Shown piece after piece: positions 32,473 through 43,037 of a stretch of DNA of 64,000 nucleotides; the first letter of the stretch is position 1, and each line of letters begins with the position of its first letter. This stretch comes from an uncultured Polaribacter sp. (lineage in GTDB: Bacteria; Bacteroidota; Bacteroidia; Flavobacteriales; Flavobacteriaceae), in NCBI GenBank assembly GCA_943788865.1, contig CALSRX010000001.1, forward strand, positions 310,001-374,000, in the 5' to 3' direction. Made by a program: the position numbers and the translations under genes. The notes under the pieces were generated by a model. It did no database searches. It was given only the letters and a program-made list of their open reading frames with translations, and had not been told where the DNA came from.

Positions 32473-35295
32473 TTGAAACAACAAGAATATATTGAAGTTT
32501 TTGGCGCAAGAGTACACAATTTAAAAAATATTGATGTAAAAATTCCACGTGAAAAACTAGTTGTTATCACTGGCTTAAGTGGAAGCGGGAAATCTTCTTT
32601 GGCTTTTGATACTATTTATGCAGAAGGTCAGCGTAGATACATTGAAACTTTTTCTGCATATGCACGTCAATTTTTAGGAGGCCTAGAAAGACCTGATGTT
32701 GATAAGATTGATGGACTTTCTCCTGTGATTTCAATCGAACAAAAAACCACTAATAAAAGTCCGCGTTCTACAGTAGGAACCATTACAGAAATTTACGATT
32801 TTTTAAGACTCCTTTTTGCGAGAGCTGCAGATGCATACTCATACAATACCAACGAAAAAATGGTGAGTTATTCAGATGAAAAAATCAAAGAATTAATTCT
32901 TACCGATTATCAAGATAAAAAAATTGCTGTTTTAGCTCCCTTAGTAAAATCGAGAAAAGGACATTATAGAGAGCTATTTGAGCAAGTTTCTAAACAAGGA
33001 TTTGTAAAAGTTCGTGTTGATGGAGAAATTATAGAAATAACCAAAGGAATGCGTTTAGATCGGTATAAAACGCACGACATAGAAGTTGTAATCGACAGAA
33101 TAGCTGTAAACAATTCAGTAGAAAAAAGATTAGAAGAAACGATTAAAACTGCCTTATATACGGGTAATAATATACTAATGGTTATCGATTTAGAAACCAG
33201 CAATCCAAGGTATTTTAGTAGAGACTTAATGTGCCCAACAACCGGAATTGCATATCCAAGTCCAGAACCAAATACATTTTCATTTAATTCGCCAAAAGGT
33301 GCTTGTTCTTCGTGTAGTGGACTAGGAATTACTAACGAAGTAAATTTAAATAAAGTAATTCCGGATGATACTGTTTCAATAAAAAACGGAGGAATTTCAC
33401 CTTTGGGTGAACAAAAAAATAGTTGGATTTTTAAGCAATTACAATTAATTGCAGAACGATACGACTTTAAACTAAACGATCCAATCAACAAAATACCAAA
33501 AGAAGCGGTTGATATCATTTTAAATGGCGGAAACGAAAAATTTAAAATTGAGTCAAAAACAATTGGAGTTACTAGAAATTATGAAATAGATTTTGAAGGT
33601 ATTATTTCATTCATTACCAGTCAATATAAAAATAGCGAATCTACCTCTATAAAAAGATGGGCTAAAGATTTTATGGATGAAGTTTCTTGTTCTTCATGCC
33701 ATGGAAATCGTCTTAAAAAAGAAGCTTTGTATTTTAAAATTCTAGATAAAAATATTAGCGATTTAGCTAAAATGGACATCACTGAATTGGCTAACTGGTT
33801 TCATCTATTAGAAGAAAAACTTACCAAAAAACAGCAAAAAATTGCTTCAGAAATTTTAAAAGAAATCAAAACCAGAATTCAATTTTTATTGGATGTTGGT
33901 TTAGACTATCTAAATCTTAACAGAACTTCTAAATCGCTTTCTGGCGGAGAAGCCCAACGTATTCGTTTAGCAACACAAATTGGTTCTCAATTGGTTGGCG
34001 TCTTATATATTTTAGACGAACCAAGCATTGGTTTACATCAAAGAGATAATCAAAAATTAATCGATTCTTTGGTGAAGTTAAGAGATATTGGAAACTCAGT
34101 ATTGGTTGTAGAACATGATAGAGACATGATTGAACATGCAGATTTTGTATTTGATATAGGGCCCGGTGCCGGAAGACATGGTGGAGAAATTGTAAGTGCT
34201 GGAACTTTTGAAGAATTAAAACAACACGACACCTTAACTGCAGATTATTTAACTGGCAAAAAAGAAATTTCTATCCCTAAAAAAAGGAGAAAAGGAAATG
34301 GAAAAAAAATTCAGTTAAGTGGAGCTACAGGAAATAATTTAAAAAACATTTCAGTAGATTTCCCTTTAGGAAAAATGATTTGTATTACAGGAGTTTCTGG
34401 AAGCGGAAAGTCAACGTTGATAAACGAAACCTTGTACCCAATTTTAAATGCACACATTTATCGAGGCGTTAAAAAACCAATGCCCTATAAAAGCATCAAA
34501 GGATTAGAACATATCGATAAAGTTATTGACATTGATCAGTCTCCTATTGGAAGAACCCCTCGTTCAAATCCTGCAACATACACAGGTGTGTTTAGTGAAA
34601 TAAGAAGTTTGTTTGCTAGAACTCCAGAAGCTGCAATTCGCGGTTACAAACCAGGACGTTTTTCGTTTAATGTTACTGGAGGAAGATGCGAGACATGTCA
34701 AGGTGGTGGAGTTCGAATTATTGAAATGAATTTTTTACCAGATGTTCATGTAGAATGCGAGACATGTCAAGGAAAACGTTTCAATAGAGAGACATTAGAA
34801 ATTAGATACAAAGGAAAATCAATTGCAGATATTTTAGAAATGACTATTGATGATGCAGTTGTTTTTTTCGAAAAACTCCCTAAGATTTATCGAAAAATTA
34901 AAACCATAAAAGATGTTGGCTTAGGTTATATAACCTTAGGTCAACAATCTACAACTCTTTCTGGTGGTGAAGCGCAAAGAATTAAGCTTGCTTCAGAATT
35001 ATCTAAAAGAGATACTGGAAACACTTTTTATATTTTAGACGAACCCACAACAGGTTTGCATTTTGAAGACATAAGAGTTTTAATGGATGTTCTAAATAAA
35101 TTAGCAGATAAAGGAAATACTGTTTTAATTATAGAACACAACATAGATGTTATAAAACTAGCAGATTACATCATAGATATTGGAATGGAAGGTGGCAAAA
35201 ATGGCGGAGATGTTTTATGCTACGGAACACCAGAAGAAGTTGCCAAACATAAAACTAGCTACACCGCTAAGTTTTTGAAAAAAGAAGTAACTTAG
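32473..35295 (+). CDS. uvrA: Excinuclease ABC subunit A
   Basis: 940 residues, complete. DNA-damage recognition ATPase of nucleotide excision repair. Two ABC modules: Walker A GLSGSGKSS near the N-terminus and GVSGSGKST in the second half, each with a signature LSGGEAQR. Zinc modules are CSSCSG, CSSCHG and the pair CETCQGGG...CETCQGKRF. It starts with TTG at 32473 (MKQQEYIEVFGARVHNLKNI); a TAACTTTG promoter element sits just before it. No frameshift. Confidence 0.97.
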   Translation: MKQQEYIEVFGARVHNLKNIDVKIPREKLVVITGLSGSGKSSLAFDTIYAEGQRRYIETFSAYARQFLGGLERPDVDKIDGLSPVISIEQKTTNKSPRSTVGTITEIYDFLRLLFARAADAYSYNTNEKMVSYSDEKIKELILTDYQDKKIAVLAPLVKSRKGHYRELFEQVSKQGFVKVRVDGEIIEITKGMRLDRYKTHDIEVVIDRIAVNNSVEKRLEETIKTALYTGNNILMVIDLETSNPRYFSRDLMCPTTGIAYPSPEPNTFSFNSPKGACSSCSGLGITNEVNLNKVIPDDTVSIKNGGISPLGEQKNSWIFKQLQLIAERYDFKLNDPINKIPKEAVDIILNGGNEKFKIESKTIGVTRNYEIDFEGIISFITSQYKNSESTSIKRWAKDFMDEVSCSSCHGNRLKKEALYFKILDKNISDLAKMDITELANWFHLLEEKLTKKQQKIASEILKEIKTRIQFLLDVGLDYLNLNRTSKSLSGGEAQRIRLATQIGSQLVGVLYILDEPSIGLHQRDNQKLIDSLVKLRDIGNSVLVVEHDRDMIEHADFVFDIGPGAGRHGGEIVSAGTFEELKQHDTLTADYLTGKKEISIPKKRRKGNGKKIQLSGATGNNLKNISVDFPLGKMICITGVSGSGKSTLINETLYPILNAHIYRGVKKPMPYKSIKGLEHIDKVIDIDQSPIGRTPRSNPATYTGVFSEIRSLFARTPEAAIRGYKPGRFSFNVTGGRCETCQGGGVRIIEMNFLPDVHVECETCQGKRFNRETLEIRYKGKSIADILEMTIDDAVVFFEKLPKIYRKIKTIKDVGLGYITLGQQSTTLSGGEAQRIKLASELSKRDTGNTFYILDEPTTGLHFEDIRVLMDVLNKLADKGNTVLIIEHNIDVIKLADYIIDIGMEGGKNGGDVLCYGTPEEVAKHKTSYTAKFLKKEVT

Positions 35296-35362
35296 CGTGT
35301 TTTCTTAACAGTTAAATTAACGGCATAAAATTTACAAAAAAAATTAAAAAAATAGGAAGCAT

Positions 35363-36073
35363 ATGGATTCTAATGAAGACAGAAAAGTAAGAGAAAAGCT
35401 AGATCAAAAAACGTGGAATGAAATAAAAACAAATGATTCTTGGGCGATTTTTAAAATCATGTCAGAATTTGTTGAAGGGTATGAAAAATTAAGTAAAATT
35501 GGCCCTTGTGTTTCTATTTTTGGTTCTGCAAGAACAAAACCTGGAGAAAAATATTATAGACTAGCAGAAGAGATTGCTTTTAAATTAACACAAAATGGAT
35601 ATGGTGTGATTACAGGTGGTGGACCAGGAATTATGGAAGCCGGTAATAAAGGAGCTCATAGAGGAAAAGGAACTTCGGTTGGTTTAAATATTGAATTGCC
35701 TTTTGAACAGCATGATAACCCATGGATTGACAGTGATAAAAATTTAGAGTTTCACTATTTCTTTGTTCGTAAAGTAATGTTTGTGAAGTATTCTCAAGGG
35801 TTTATTGTAATGCCTGGAGGTTTTGGAACTATGGATGAATTGTTTGAAGCAATTACTTTGATTCAAACAAAAAAAATTGATCGTTTTCCAATTGTTTTAG
35901 TTGGTAAAGATTTTTGGAGCGGATTGTTAGACTGGATAAAAAACACATTAATTTCTAGAGGAAATATAAGCGAAGAAGACTTAAATTTATTTAGGGTTGT
36001 TGATTCAGCAGATGAAGCAATAGAGCATTTAAATAAATTTTATTCGAAATACAGCCTTAAACCAAACTTCTAA
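35363..36073 (+). CDS. LOG-family / TIGR00730 Rossmann-fold protein
   Basis: 236-residue cytoplasmic protein with the family signatures GGGPGIMEAGNKGA and PGGFGTMDELFE. The family includes cytokinin-activating phosphoribohydrolases (LOG) and was once mislabelled lysine decarboxylase; a nucleotide 5'-monophosphate nucleosidase activity is likely but not shown here. Its closest relatives form the group with a longer N-terminal helical part (residues 1-45). Confidence 0.85.
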   Translation: MDSNEDRKVREKLDQKTWNEIKTNDSWAIFKIMSEFVEGYEKLSKIGPCVSIFGSARTKPGEKYYRLAEEIAFKLTQNGYGVITGGGPGIMEAGNKGAHRGKGTSVGLNIELPFEQHDNPWIDSDKNLEFHYFFVRKVMFVKYSQGFIVMPGGFGTMDELFEAITLIQTKKIDRFPIVLVGKDFWSGLLDWIKNTLISRGNISEEDLNLFRVVDSADEAIEHLNKFYSKYSLKPNF

Positions 36074-36147
36074 AGGACAGCTACATACTTTTTTTTGATT
36101 TTTTTCATTAATAAAGGATGTAATCATTATTAAAAATAAATTTCGTT

Positions 36148-38949
36148 TTGAAACTGAAACTATTATTTACATGTTTAATTACATTATTTGTAATTCGTGT
36201 TTGTGCGCAAACAAACACGATTCGTATCAATGCGGTTTTAGATGAAAAAAACGATGTTTTAAAAATTCAACAAGAAATTATTTATTACAACAACTCTAAG
36301 CAACCCTTAAATGAAATTTATTTACACAATTGGCCCAATAGCTTTAAAGACAAAAACACACCGTTAACAAAAAGGCTTATTGAAGATTATGATAAATCGT
36401 TATATTTTGCAAAAGAACATGAAAGAGGTCATAGCAAAATCTTAAACCTGTCTGTAAACTATAAAGTTACAGATTTTACCACAGAGAAAAACGCTGAAGA
36501 CATCCTGAAAATTAATTTAAATGAGACGCTAAATCCTGCTGATTCAATTCTCATAAAAGCGTCTTATGTTGTTAAAATTCCATATGCAAAATTCACAGGT
36601 TATGGCAAAACAGAAACTGGCTATCACTTAAGGTATTGGTATTTAACACCTGCAGTATTTATAGACGATTGGCAGTTAATGAGTAACATGAATATTGATG
36701 ATTTATTTATGGATGCTGCCAATTATACAATTCAATTTAAAAGTTCGGATGGTACTTTTATCAACAGCAATATAAAAGGAACAAAAAAAGAGAAATCCTC
36801 TTATCTTTTTTCAGGAAAAAACAGAACAGATATTATCATTAATATTGATTCTAAAGACAATTTTACAGTGTATAAAACTGATAAAATAGACATCGTAAGT
36901 GATATTTATTTAAAAGGACTTAACTATGATTTAGCAGAAGATATTATCAATAGAGAAATTGATTTTATCGAAAGTTATTTAGGCTCATATCCACATAAAG
37001 AAATGCTCGTTGATTTAAACTCTCAAAACAAAAATCCTATTTATGGGCTAAATCAATTGCCTAGTTTTTTGAGTCCATTTTCAGATGTTTTTAATAGAGA
37101 CATTACATTTTTTAAAGCCATTACCCGAAAGTATATAGAAAACACATTGCTGTTAAATAAAAGAAAAGATTATTGGTTGATAGATGGAATTCAAACGTAT
37201 TTAATGATTGAATACGTAAATACCTATTACCCAGAAATAAAACTTTTAGGAAAAGTTTCAAAAATATGGGGAGTTAGAAAGTTTAATTTAGCCAAACTAA
37301 ACTTTAATGACAAATATCCTTTTGTATATCAATTTAGTGCAAGACAATTTTTAGATCAAGCTCTGTCTACTAGAGTAGATTCGTTGTCTAATTTTAACAG
37401 AAAAATTGCAAACAAATACAAAGCTGGTCTAGGTTTGCAATATTTAAAAGGCTATTTAGGTGACTCAATTGTTAAAAAAAGTTTTAAAGAATATTACAAA
37501 ACACATCTTTTAAAAATTAGCAATAGTGAAGATTTTAATAAAATTATTTCTTCTAAAACAACTAAAAATTTAGAATGGTTTTTTGGTGACTATATTAAAA
37601 CCAACAAAAAAATTGATTATACCATTAAAAAAGTTGAAATTGAAAAGGATTCTTTAAAAATTGATATAAAAAACAAAAGAAACATTACTGCTCCAGTTTC
37701 ATTGTACGGTGTAAAAAACAAAAAAATAAAGTTTAAAAAATGGGTTACAGGAATAGACTCAGTTAAAACGGTAACTATTGCTAAAGGAGATTTTGATAAA
37801 ATATCTTTGAATTACGAGCAATTATATCCAGAATACAATACCTTAGATAATTGGAGAAACGTAGGTAAAAGTTTTTTAAATAAACCTATTCAATTAAGGT
37901 TGATAAAAGACATTGAAGACCCTTATTACAATCAATTATTCTATCAACCAGAGTTAGATTATAATTATTATGACGGAGTGTCTCTTGGATTAATTTTACA
38001 TAACAAACCCATTATCTCTAGAAATTTTGTTTTTAAATTATCTCCTTTTTATGCTACAAAAAGTCAATCTATGACGGGTTCAGCAACCATAATGTATAAT
38101 CAGTATTTCGAAAAAACGAAGATAAGAAAGATTTTATACGGGGTTTATGCGAGCAATTTTCATTACGCGCCAGATTTATCTTACGGAGTTTTTGCTCCTT
38201 ATATTTCCACAATTTTTAAACGAAATAGTTTACGTGATGTTGGTGGTAGCTCATTAACGGTTAAATATGTAAATATTCATAAAGAAACACCTATAAATAC
38301 CCCCGTTAGAGAACAAGATATTTACAATGTTTTAAATATAAAATACTTGTATTCTAAACCCAATATCATTGAAGGAATTTCTTACAAAATCAATACAGAT
38401 ATTTCATCGAGCTTTACAAAATTATCTGCAGATATCAGATATAGAAAACTAACTGCCAAAAACAGGCAATTAGATTTTAGATTTTTTGGAGGATTCTTTT
38501 TAAATAATAGAACCACAGGAGATTATTTTAGTTTTGGATTAGACCGACCGTCTGATTATCTTTTTGAACAAAATTATTTTGGAAGATCAGAAAGTTCAGG
38601 AATTTTTAGCCAACAAGTTATTATAAATGATGGTGGATTTAAATCTGTTTTACCAACTAGATATGCAAATCAATTTATGGCATCTATAAATTCTAGTATC
38701 GGACTTTGGAAGTGGGTAGAATATTATACAGATGTAGCATTTCTGAAAAATAAAGGGGAAAATACTTATTTTGCATACGAAAACGGAATTCGTTTTAATT
38801 TTATTCATAATATCTTCGAAATTTATTTTCCGATGTATTCTAATAATGGATGGGAAATAAATCAAGAAGCCTATCCGAGTAAAATCCGTTTTGTATTAAC
38901 CGCAAGACCATCTGCTATTTATAACTTTTTTAGAAGAGGCTTTTTATAA
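36148..38949 (+). CDS. M1-peptidase-like protein without catalytic motif, with C-terminal outer-membrane barrel-like part
   Basis: 933 residues with a signal peptide (1-20, ending CAQ). Residues about 30-480 resemble M1 (gluzincin) aminopeptidases in layout, but the zinc motif HExxH is replaced by R327-K-Y-I-E331, and the downstream Glu ligand by D346 (WLIDGIQTYL). The last about 330 residues alternate polar and aromatic positions as in an outer-membrane beta-barrel and end in Phe-Leu. It is thus probably a secreted or surface-anchored pseudo-peptidase. TTG start at 36148; family assignment is moderately sure, function unknown. Confidence 0.68.
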   Translation: MKLKLLFTCLITLFVIRVCAQTNTIRINAVLDEKNDVLKIQQEIIYYNNSKQPLNEIYLHNWPNSFKDKNTPLTKRLIEDYDKSLYFAKEHERGHSKILNLSVNYKVTDFTTEKNAEDILKINLNETLNPADSILIKASYVVKIPYAKFTGYGKTETGYHLRYWYLTPAVFIDDWQLMSNMNIDDLFMDAANYTIQFKSSDGTFINSNIKGTKKEKSSYLFSGKNRTDIIINIDSKDNFTVYKTDKIDIVSDIYLKGLNYDLAEDIINREIDFIESYLGSYPHKEMLVDLNSQNKNPIYGLNQLPSFLSPFSDVFNRDITFFKAITRKYIENTLLLNKRKDYWLIDGIQTYLMIEYVNTYYPEIKLLGKVSKIWGVRKFNLAKLNFNDKYPFVYQFSARQFLDQALSTRVDSLSNFNRKIANKYKAGLGLQYLKGYLGDSIVKKSFKEYYKTHLLKISNSEDFNKIISSKTTKNLEWFFGDYIKTNKKIDYTIKKVEIEKDSLKIDIKNKRNITAPVSLYGVKNKKIKFKKWVTGIDSVKTVTIAKGDFDKISLNYEQLYPEYNTLDNWRNVGKSFLNKPIQLRLIKDIEDPYYNQLFYQPELDYNYYDGVSLGLILHNKPIISRNFVFKLSPFYATKSQSMTGSATIMYNQYFEKTKIRKILYGVYASNFHYAPDLSYGVFAPYISTIFKRNSLRDVGGSSLTVKYVNIHKETPINTPVREQDIYNVLNIKYLYSKPNIIEGISYKINTDISSSFTKLSADIRYRKLTAKNRQLDFRFFGGFFLNNRTTGDYFSFGLDRPSDYLFEQNYFGRSESSGIFSQQVIINDGGFKSVLPTRYANQFMASINSSIGLWKWVEYYTDVAFLKNKGENTYFAYENGIRFNFIHNIFEIYFPMYSNNGWEINQEAYPSKIRFVLTARPSAIYNFFRRGFL

Positions 38950-39052
38950 TTGGTGATTCATTATTGATTTCGTATTTTTAAGAGAAAACACCTTGTTGTA
39001 ATTACGATATTCTCAATGATATAAAATATTTTTAAATTTCAATCAAAAAAGG

Positions 39053-39060
39053 TATATTTG
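39053..39060 (+). promoter_or_regulatory. -7 element of the E1 dehydrogenase gene
   Basis: TATATTTG matches TAnnTTTG and lies 23 bp before the ATG at 39084. Confidence 0.55.
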
Positions 39061-39083
39061 CAGAAGCTTAAAAATTATAACAT

Positions 39084-41537
39084 ATGACTCAAGATACTAC
39101 AATTTCTAGTTCAACAAAATTATCATTTAATGATTTCAAAAACGAGGTTTTAAACGATTATAAAATTGCGCGCATAAGTAGAGAATGTAGTTTATTAGGT
39201 CGTAGAGAAGTACTAACCGGAAAAGCAAAATTCGGAATTTTCGGAGACGGAAAGGAAGTACCACAACTAGCAATGGCCAAAGCTTTTCAAAAAGGGGATT
39301 TTAGATCTGGTTATTACAGAGATCAAACTTTTATGATGGCATTGGGCGAATTAACGGCGCAACAATTTTTTGCAGGTCTATATGCACATCCTAGTTTAGA
39401 AGCAGATCCAATGTCTGCTGGAAGGCAAATGGGCGGGCATTTTGCAACACATAGTTTAGATAAAAATGGAGATTGGAAAAACTTAACCAAACAATACAAT
39501 TCTAGTGCAGACATTTCTCCAACCGCTGGACAAATGCCTCGTTTATTAGGACTAGCACAAGCATCAAAAGTGTATAGAAATGTAAAAGAATTAGAAAATG
39601 CTGCTAATTTTTCTACCAAAGGAAACGAAGTTGCTTGGGGTACAATTGGTAATGCGAGTACAAGTGAAGGGATCTTTTTTGAAACTATAAATGCTGCTGG
39701 TGTATTGCAAGTACCAATGGTAATGAGCGTGTGGGATGATGAGTATGGAATTTCAGTTCACGCTAAATACCAAACCACAAAAGAAAGTATTTCTGAGATT
39801 TTAAAAGGATTTCAGAGGGATGAAAAAAATAAGGGTTACGAAATTATTGTTGTCAATGGTTGGGATTATGTTCAATTAATTGACGTATACCAAAGAGCAG
39901 CAAAAATTGCGAGAGAAGAGCATGTGCCTGTTTTAATTCATGTAAAAGAATTAACACAGCCACAAGGACATTCCACTTCTGGTTCTCATGAGCGTTATAA
40001 AGATGCAAATAGATTGAAATGGGAACAAGACTTTGATTGTATTGCAAAAATGCGTTCTTGGATTTTAGACTTCGAATTAGAAGATGGTGATGGAGAAGTT
40101 TTAAAATTTGTTTCTTCAGAAGAAGAATTAATTGAGCTTGAAAAAGAAGCAAAAAAACATGTAAGCTCTGCAAAGAGAGAAGCATGGAATTCTTACTTAA
40201 ATGAAATAAAAGAAGAAGTTACAATTGCAATAAACTTATTAGAAAACACTGCTGCAAAAAGCAGTAATAGTTCTTTTATTTTAAAACTAAAAAACGAGCT
40301 TGAAGCAATTACAGAACCTATTCGAAAAGATGTTTTAATTGCTGCAAGGAAAACATTACGCTATATTAAAGACGAAGATTTTGCTGAAAAAACGGCATTA
40401 CAGAATTTTATAAAAAATAAAATCAATAAAGGTTTTGACTTATTTTCAACTCATCTACTTAGTGAAACAGAACTAGCCACAACAAATATCTCTCCGTTAT
40501 CACCAACATACAGTTCTGAAAAGAATCTAGTTGATGCAAGAATTATTATGAGAGATAATTTTGATGCTATCTTAAAGAAATATCCAGAAGTTCTAATTTT
40601 TGGAGAAGATTCTGGTTTTATTGGAGATGTGAATCAAGGTCTCGAAGGATTGCAAGAAAAATTTGGTGAACTTCGAGTTTCTGATACAGGAATTAGAGAA
40701 GCAACAATATTGGGTCAGGGAATTGGAATGGCAATGAGAGGCTTAAGACCGATTGCAGAAATTCAGTACTTAGATTATTTATTATATGCATTGCAAATTA
40801 TGAGTGATGATTTAGCTACTCTTCGTTACAGAACTGTTGGCAAACAAAAAGCACCTTTAATTGTTAGAACACGAGGACATAGATTAGAAGGAATTTGGCA
40901 TTCTGGTTCTCCAATGGGTGGAATTATAAATAACGTTCGCGGAATGCATGTATTGGTTCCTAGAAACATGACTAAAGCAGCTGGTTTCTACAATACTTTG
41001 TTAGAGGGAGATGATCCTGCAATAGTTATAGAATGTTTAAATGGATATCGTTTAAAAGAAGAACTACCAACCAATTTAGGTGAATTTAAAACGGCAATTG
41101 GAGAAATTGAAATCGTTAAAGAAGGAAAAGACATCACTGTAGTTTCTTACGGTTCTACCTTAAGATTAATACAAGAAGCTGCAAAGGAACTTTTACAAGT
41201 TGGTATCGATATCGAAATTGTAGATGCTCAAAGTTTATTGCCTTTTGATATCAATCACGATACGGTAAAAAGCATAGCAAAAACAAATAGGTTATTAATT
41301 GTAGACGAAGATGTTCCTGGTGGAGCTTCAGCATATTTATTACAAGAAATAGTTGAGAATCAAAATGGATATCACTATTTAGACAGCAAACCAACAACAT
41401 TAACATCTAAAGCTCACAGACCTGCTTATGGAACAGATGGAGATTATTTCTCTAAACCTTCTGTTGAAGATGTTTTTGAAGCTGCATATTTAATGATGCA
41501 CGAAGTAAACCCAACAAAATACAAGAGTTTATATTAA
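39084..41537 (+). CDS. 2-oxoacid dehydrogenase E1, fused alpha and beta subunits
   Basis: 817-residue thiamine-diphosphate enzyme of the pyruvate/branched-chain 2-oxoacid dehydrogenase family. The first half is the alpha subunit (SAGRQMGGHFATHS; the TPP/Mg segment GNASTSEGIFFETINAAG with WDDEYGIS); the second, from about residue 475, is the transketolase-like beta subunit (ARIIMRDNFDAIL, FGEDSGFIGDV, RYRTVGKQKAPLIVRTRG). Such fusions are common in Flavobacteriia. The substrate (branched-chain oxoacid or pyruvate) is unresolved. Overlaps the convergent DUF2851 gene by 4 nt. Confidence 0.88.
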   Translation: MTQDTTISSSTKLSFNDFKNEVLNDYKIARISRECSLLGRREVLTGKAKFGIFGDGKEVPQLAMAKAFQKGDFRSGYYRDQTFMMALGELTAQQFFAGLYAHPSLEADPMSAGRQMGGHFATHSLDKNGDWKNLTKQYNSSADISPTAGQMPRLLGLAQASKVYRNVKELENAANFSTKGNEVAWGTIGNASTSEGIFFETINAAGVLQVPMVMSVWDDEYGISVHAKYQTTKESISEILKGFQRDEKNKGYEIIVVNGWDYVQLIDVYQRAAKIAREEHVPVLIHVKELTQPQGHSTSGSHERYKDANRLKWEQDFDCIAKMRSWILDFELEDGDGEVLKFVSSEEELIELEKEAKKHVSSAKREAWNSYLNEIKEEVTIAINLLENTAAKSSNSSFILKLKNELEAITEPIRKDVLIAARKTLRYIKDEDFAEKTALQNFIKNKINKGFDLFSTHLLSETELATTNISPLSPTYSSEKNLVDARIIMRDNFDAILKKYPEVLIFGEDSGFIGDVNQGLEGLQEKFGELRVSDTGIREATILGQGIGMAMRGLRPIAEIQYLDYLLYALQIMSDDLATLRYRTVGKQKAPLIVRTRGHRLEGIWHSGSPMGGIINNVRGMHVLVPRNMTKAAGFYNTLLEGDDPAIVIECLNGYRLKEELPTNLGEFKTAIGEIEIVKEGKDITVVSYGSTLRLIQEAAKELLQVGIDIEIVDAQSLLPFDINHDTVKSIAKTNRLLIVDEDVPGGASAYLLQEIVENQNGYHYLDSKPTTLTSKAHRPAYGTDGDYFSKPSVEDVFEAAYLMMHEVNPTKYKSLY

Positions 41538-42808
41538 GTTTTATTCAAAATTACATTTCCAATTGCGCAATGCAAACAACGTTTCTTTGCGCAATAATTG
41601 TTTTTAAGCTGGAGTAAAGCTTGAGTTTCAAAAGCATCCTTTGCAATTACTTTTAACTCTTCGAAATTAGAAATAATTGAATTTCTTTCTAGTTTTAATT
41701 GTGTTATCAATAACAAAAAATCTTCTTCAAACACTTCCCCTCTACCCTTTAAATAATTAAATTTTAATGGAATGACTGTATTAATCAATAACAAATCAAC
41801 AAACTGTTTTGTTATTTTTTTTATACGCAATGGTGATGCTTTATGGAACGTATAATGTGTTTTCCAAAAATCATCCAAATCAACAGAAAACAACTTATAA
41901 ATTTCAGCTACGTCAGAAACTTGCATCAACTTAGAAAACAAATGTTGATTTTTATAATACAGCGAAGCCAATTGCGCTATCCGAATGGTTGGAAAATTTG
42001 ATGGACGCATTCTAAAAAACTGAAACTGCTTGTTATGAATTGATTCTAGAGCATATTTATGTTTTAAATAATCATATTCAAGTTTTAAATTAATTGGATA
42101 TTCCTCATTAAAATCACCTTGTAAAAAACCAGCTTGTCCAAAAAATAGCGCTTGCAGTTTAAAAGCATCATTTTGTGTTTTTCTAACGATTGAAAAATCT
42201 ATTGAATTTGCAAAGTTTAAAAAGGCCTCTGCGTTCGTTTTCAATCCAAAATTTTTTGCCAACAATTTAAAAAGCACTGCTTCATAATCGTTATTAGATT
42301 CTTTTAATAGCTTTTGTATTACTATAGATTTATCTTCTAACCTTTCAAAAAACAAACGCTCTTTCCAATTGTTTATCACAAAAGAATCTACTGAATTGAT
42401 AGTGTTTTGACAAGGGATCCAACGTTGCTGCTTTGAATATAATTCTTGGTAATTTAATAACACATCATTTACAACCAAATTAGAAATTTCTATTGTTGGT
42501 AAGCGCTGATTATTTTTACTAAAAACTTCAACATCGTCTTCCCAAACAACATGTAAAATAACAGCATCATAATTGGAATCTTTTTCATGCTGATGTACAT
42601 ACCAATCAGAAGATTTTACATGAATTTCTAAATTGCCAACCCATAAAATTTGTTCAATTTTAATTTTAGCATTTAAAAAATCTGGACCAGAATTAGTGTT
42701 GTAAAATCCTGGAAAAATAATTTCAACAGATTTTAAATCAACAGATTTTAAGCTTGTTTTTGAAAACAGCTGTTGCTTCCAAACATAATGAAGGAATTCT
42801 TCTTTCAT
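41534..42808 (-). CDS. DUF2851 family protein
   Basis: 424-residue cytoplasmic protein of a family found almost only in Bacteroidota. Conserved segments: FPGFYNTNSGPDFLNAKI, VGNLEIHVKSSDWYVHQH and the C-terminal CxxCxIGN-like KRCLHCAIGNVIL. The His/Asp-rich N-terminal part looks like a possible metal-dependent fold, but the function is unknown. Transcribed convergently with the E1 gene. Confidence 0.85.
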   Translation of the reverse strand: MKEEFLHYVWKQQLFSKTSLKSVDLKSVEIIFPGFYNTNSGPDFLNAKIKIEQILWVGNLEIHVKSSDWYVHQHEKDSNYDAVILHVVWEDDVEVFSKNNQRLPTIEISNLVVNDVLLNYQELYSKQQRWIPCQNTINSVDSFVINNWKERLFFERLEDKSIVIQKLLKESNNDYEAVLFKLLAKNFGLKTNAEAFLNFANSIDFSIVRKTQNDAFKLQALFFGQAGFLQGDFNEEYPINLKLEYDYLKHKYALESIHNKQFQFFRMRPSNFPTIRIAQLASLYYKNQHLFSKLMQVSDVAEIYKLFSVDLDDFWKTHYTFHKASPLRIKKITKQFVDLLLINTVIPLKFNYLKGRGEVFEEDFLLLITQLKLERNSIISNFEELKVIAKDAFETQALLQLKNNYCAKKRCLHCAIGNVILNKT

Positions 42809-43010
42809 GTGTCTCTTTATTTAAATTCAATAAGCACATGTAGCTTCCAAGTAATCATTTCCTTAAAATTAAGGACTCGTTACGGAAGTTTCATAGCAAT
42901 ACTTTTTCTTTTTCGTTTTCAATTTATGAAAAATTAATGACTAAAGAAAAAATCTATCACTACATCATAAAATCAAATAAAGCCAGAACTTTATTAAAAT
43001 GAATTTATGG

Positions 43011-43018
43011 TACTTTTG
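43011..43018 (+). promoter_or_regulatory. -7 element of the nitroreductase gene
   Basis: TACTTTTG matches TAnnTTTG and sits 19 bp before the ATG at 43038. It overlaps the in-frame ATG-containing stretch upstream, which argues that 43038 rather than 42999 is the start. Confidence 0.55.
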
Positions 43019-43037
43019 TCATTCAAAAAAATCACAA

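Noticed and set aside
32543..32558. A CACGTG-centred sequence in the start of uvrA looking like a parS site for ParB.
   Set aside because: Three mismatches to the known 16-bp consensus and inside a coding region; no second copy seen near parAB.
42937..43002. A 21-codon frame (MTKEKIYHYIIKSNKARTLLK) before the nitroreductase gene.
   Set aside because: Too short to judge, no promoter or ribosome-binding signal, and it ends inside the -10 region upstream of the nitroreductase; chance frame in an AT-rich spacer is likely.
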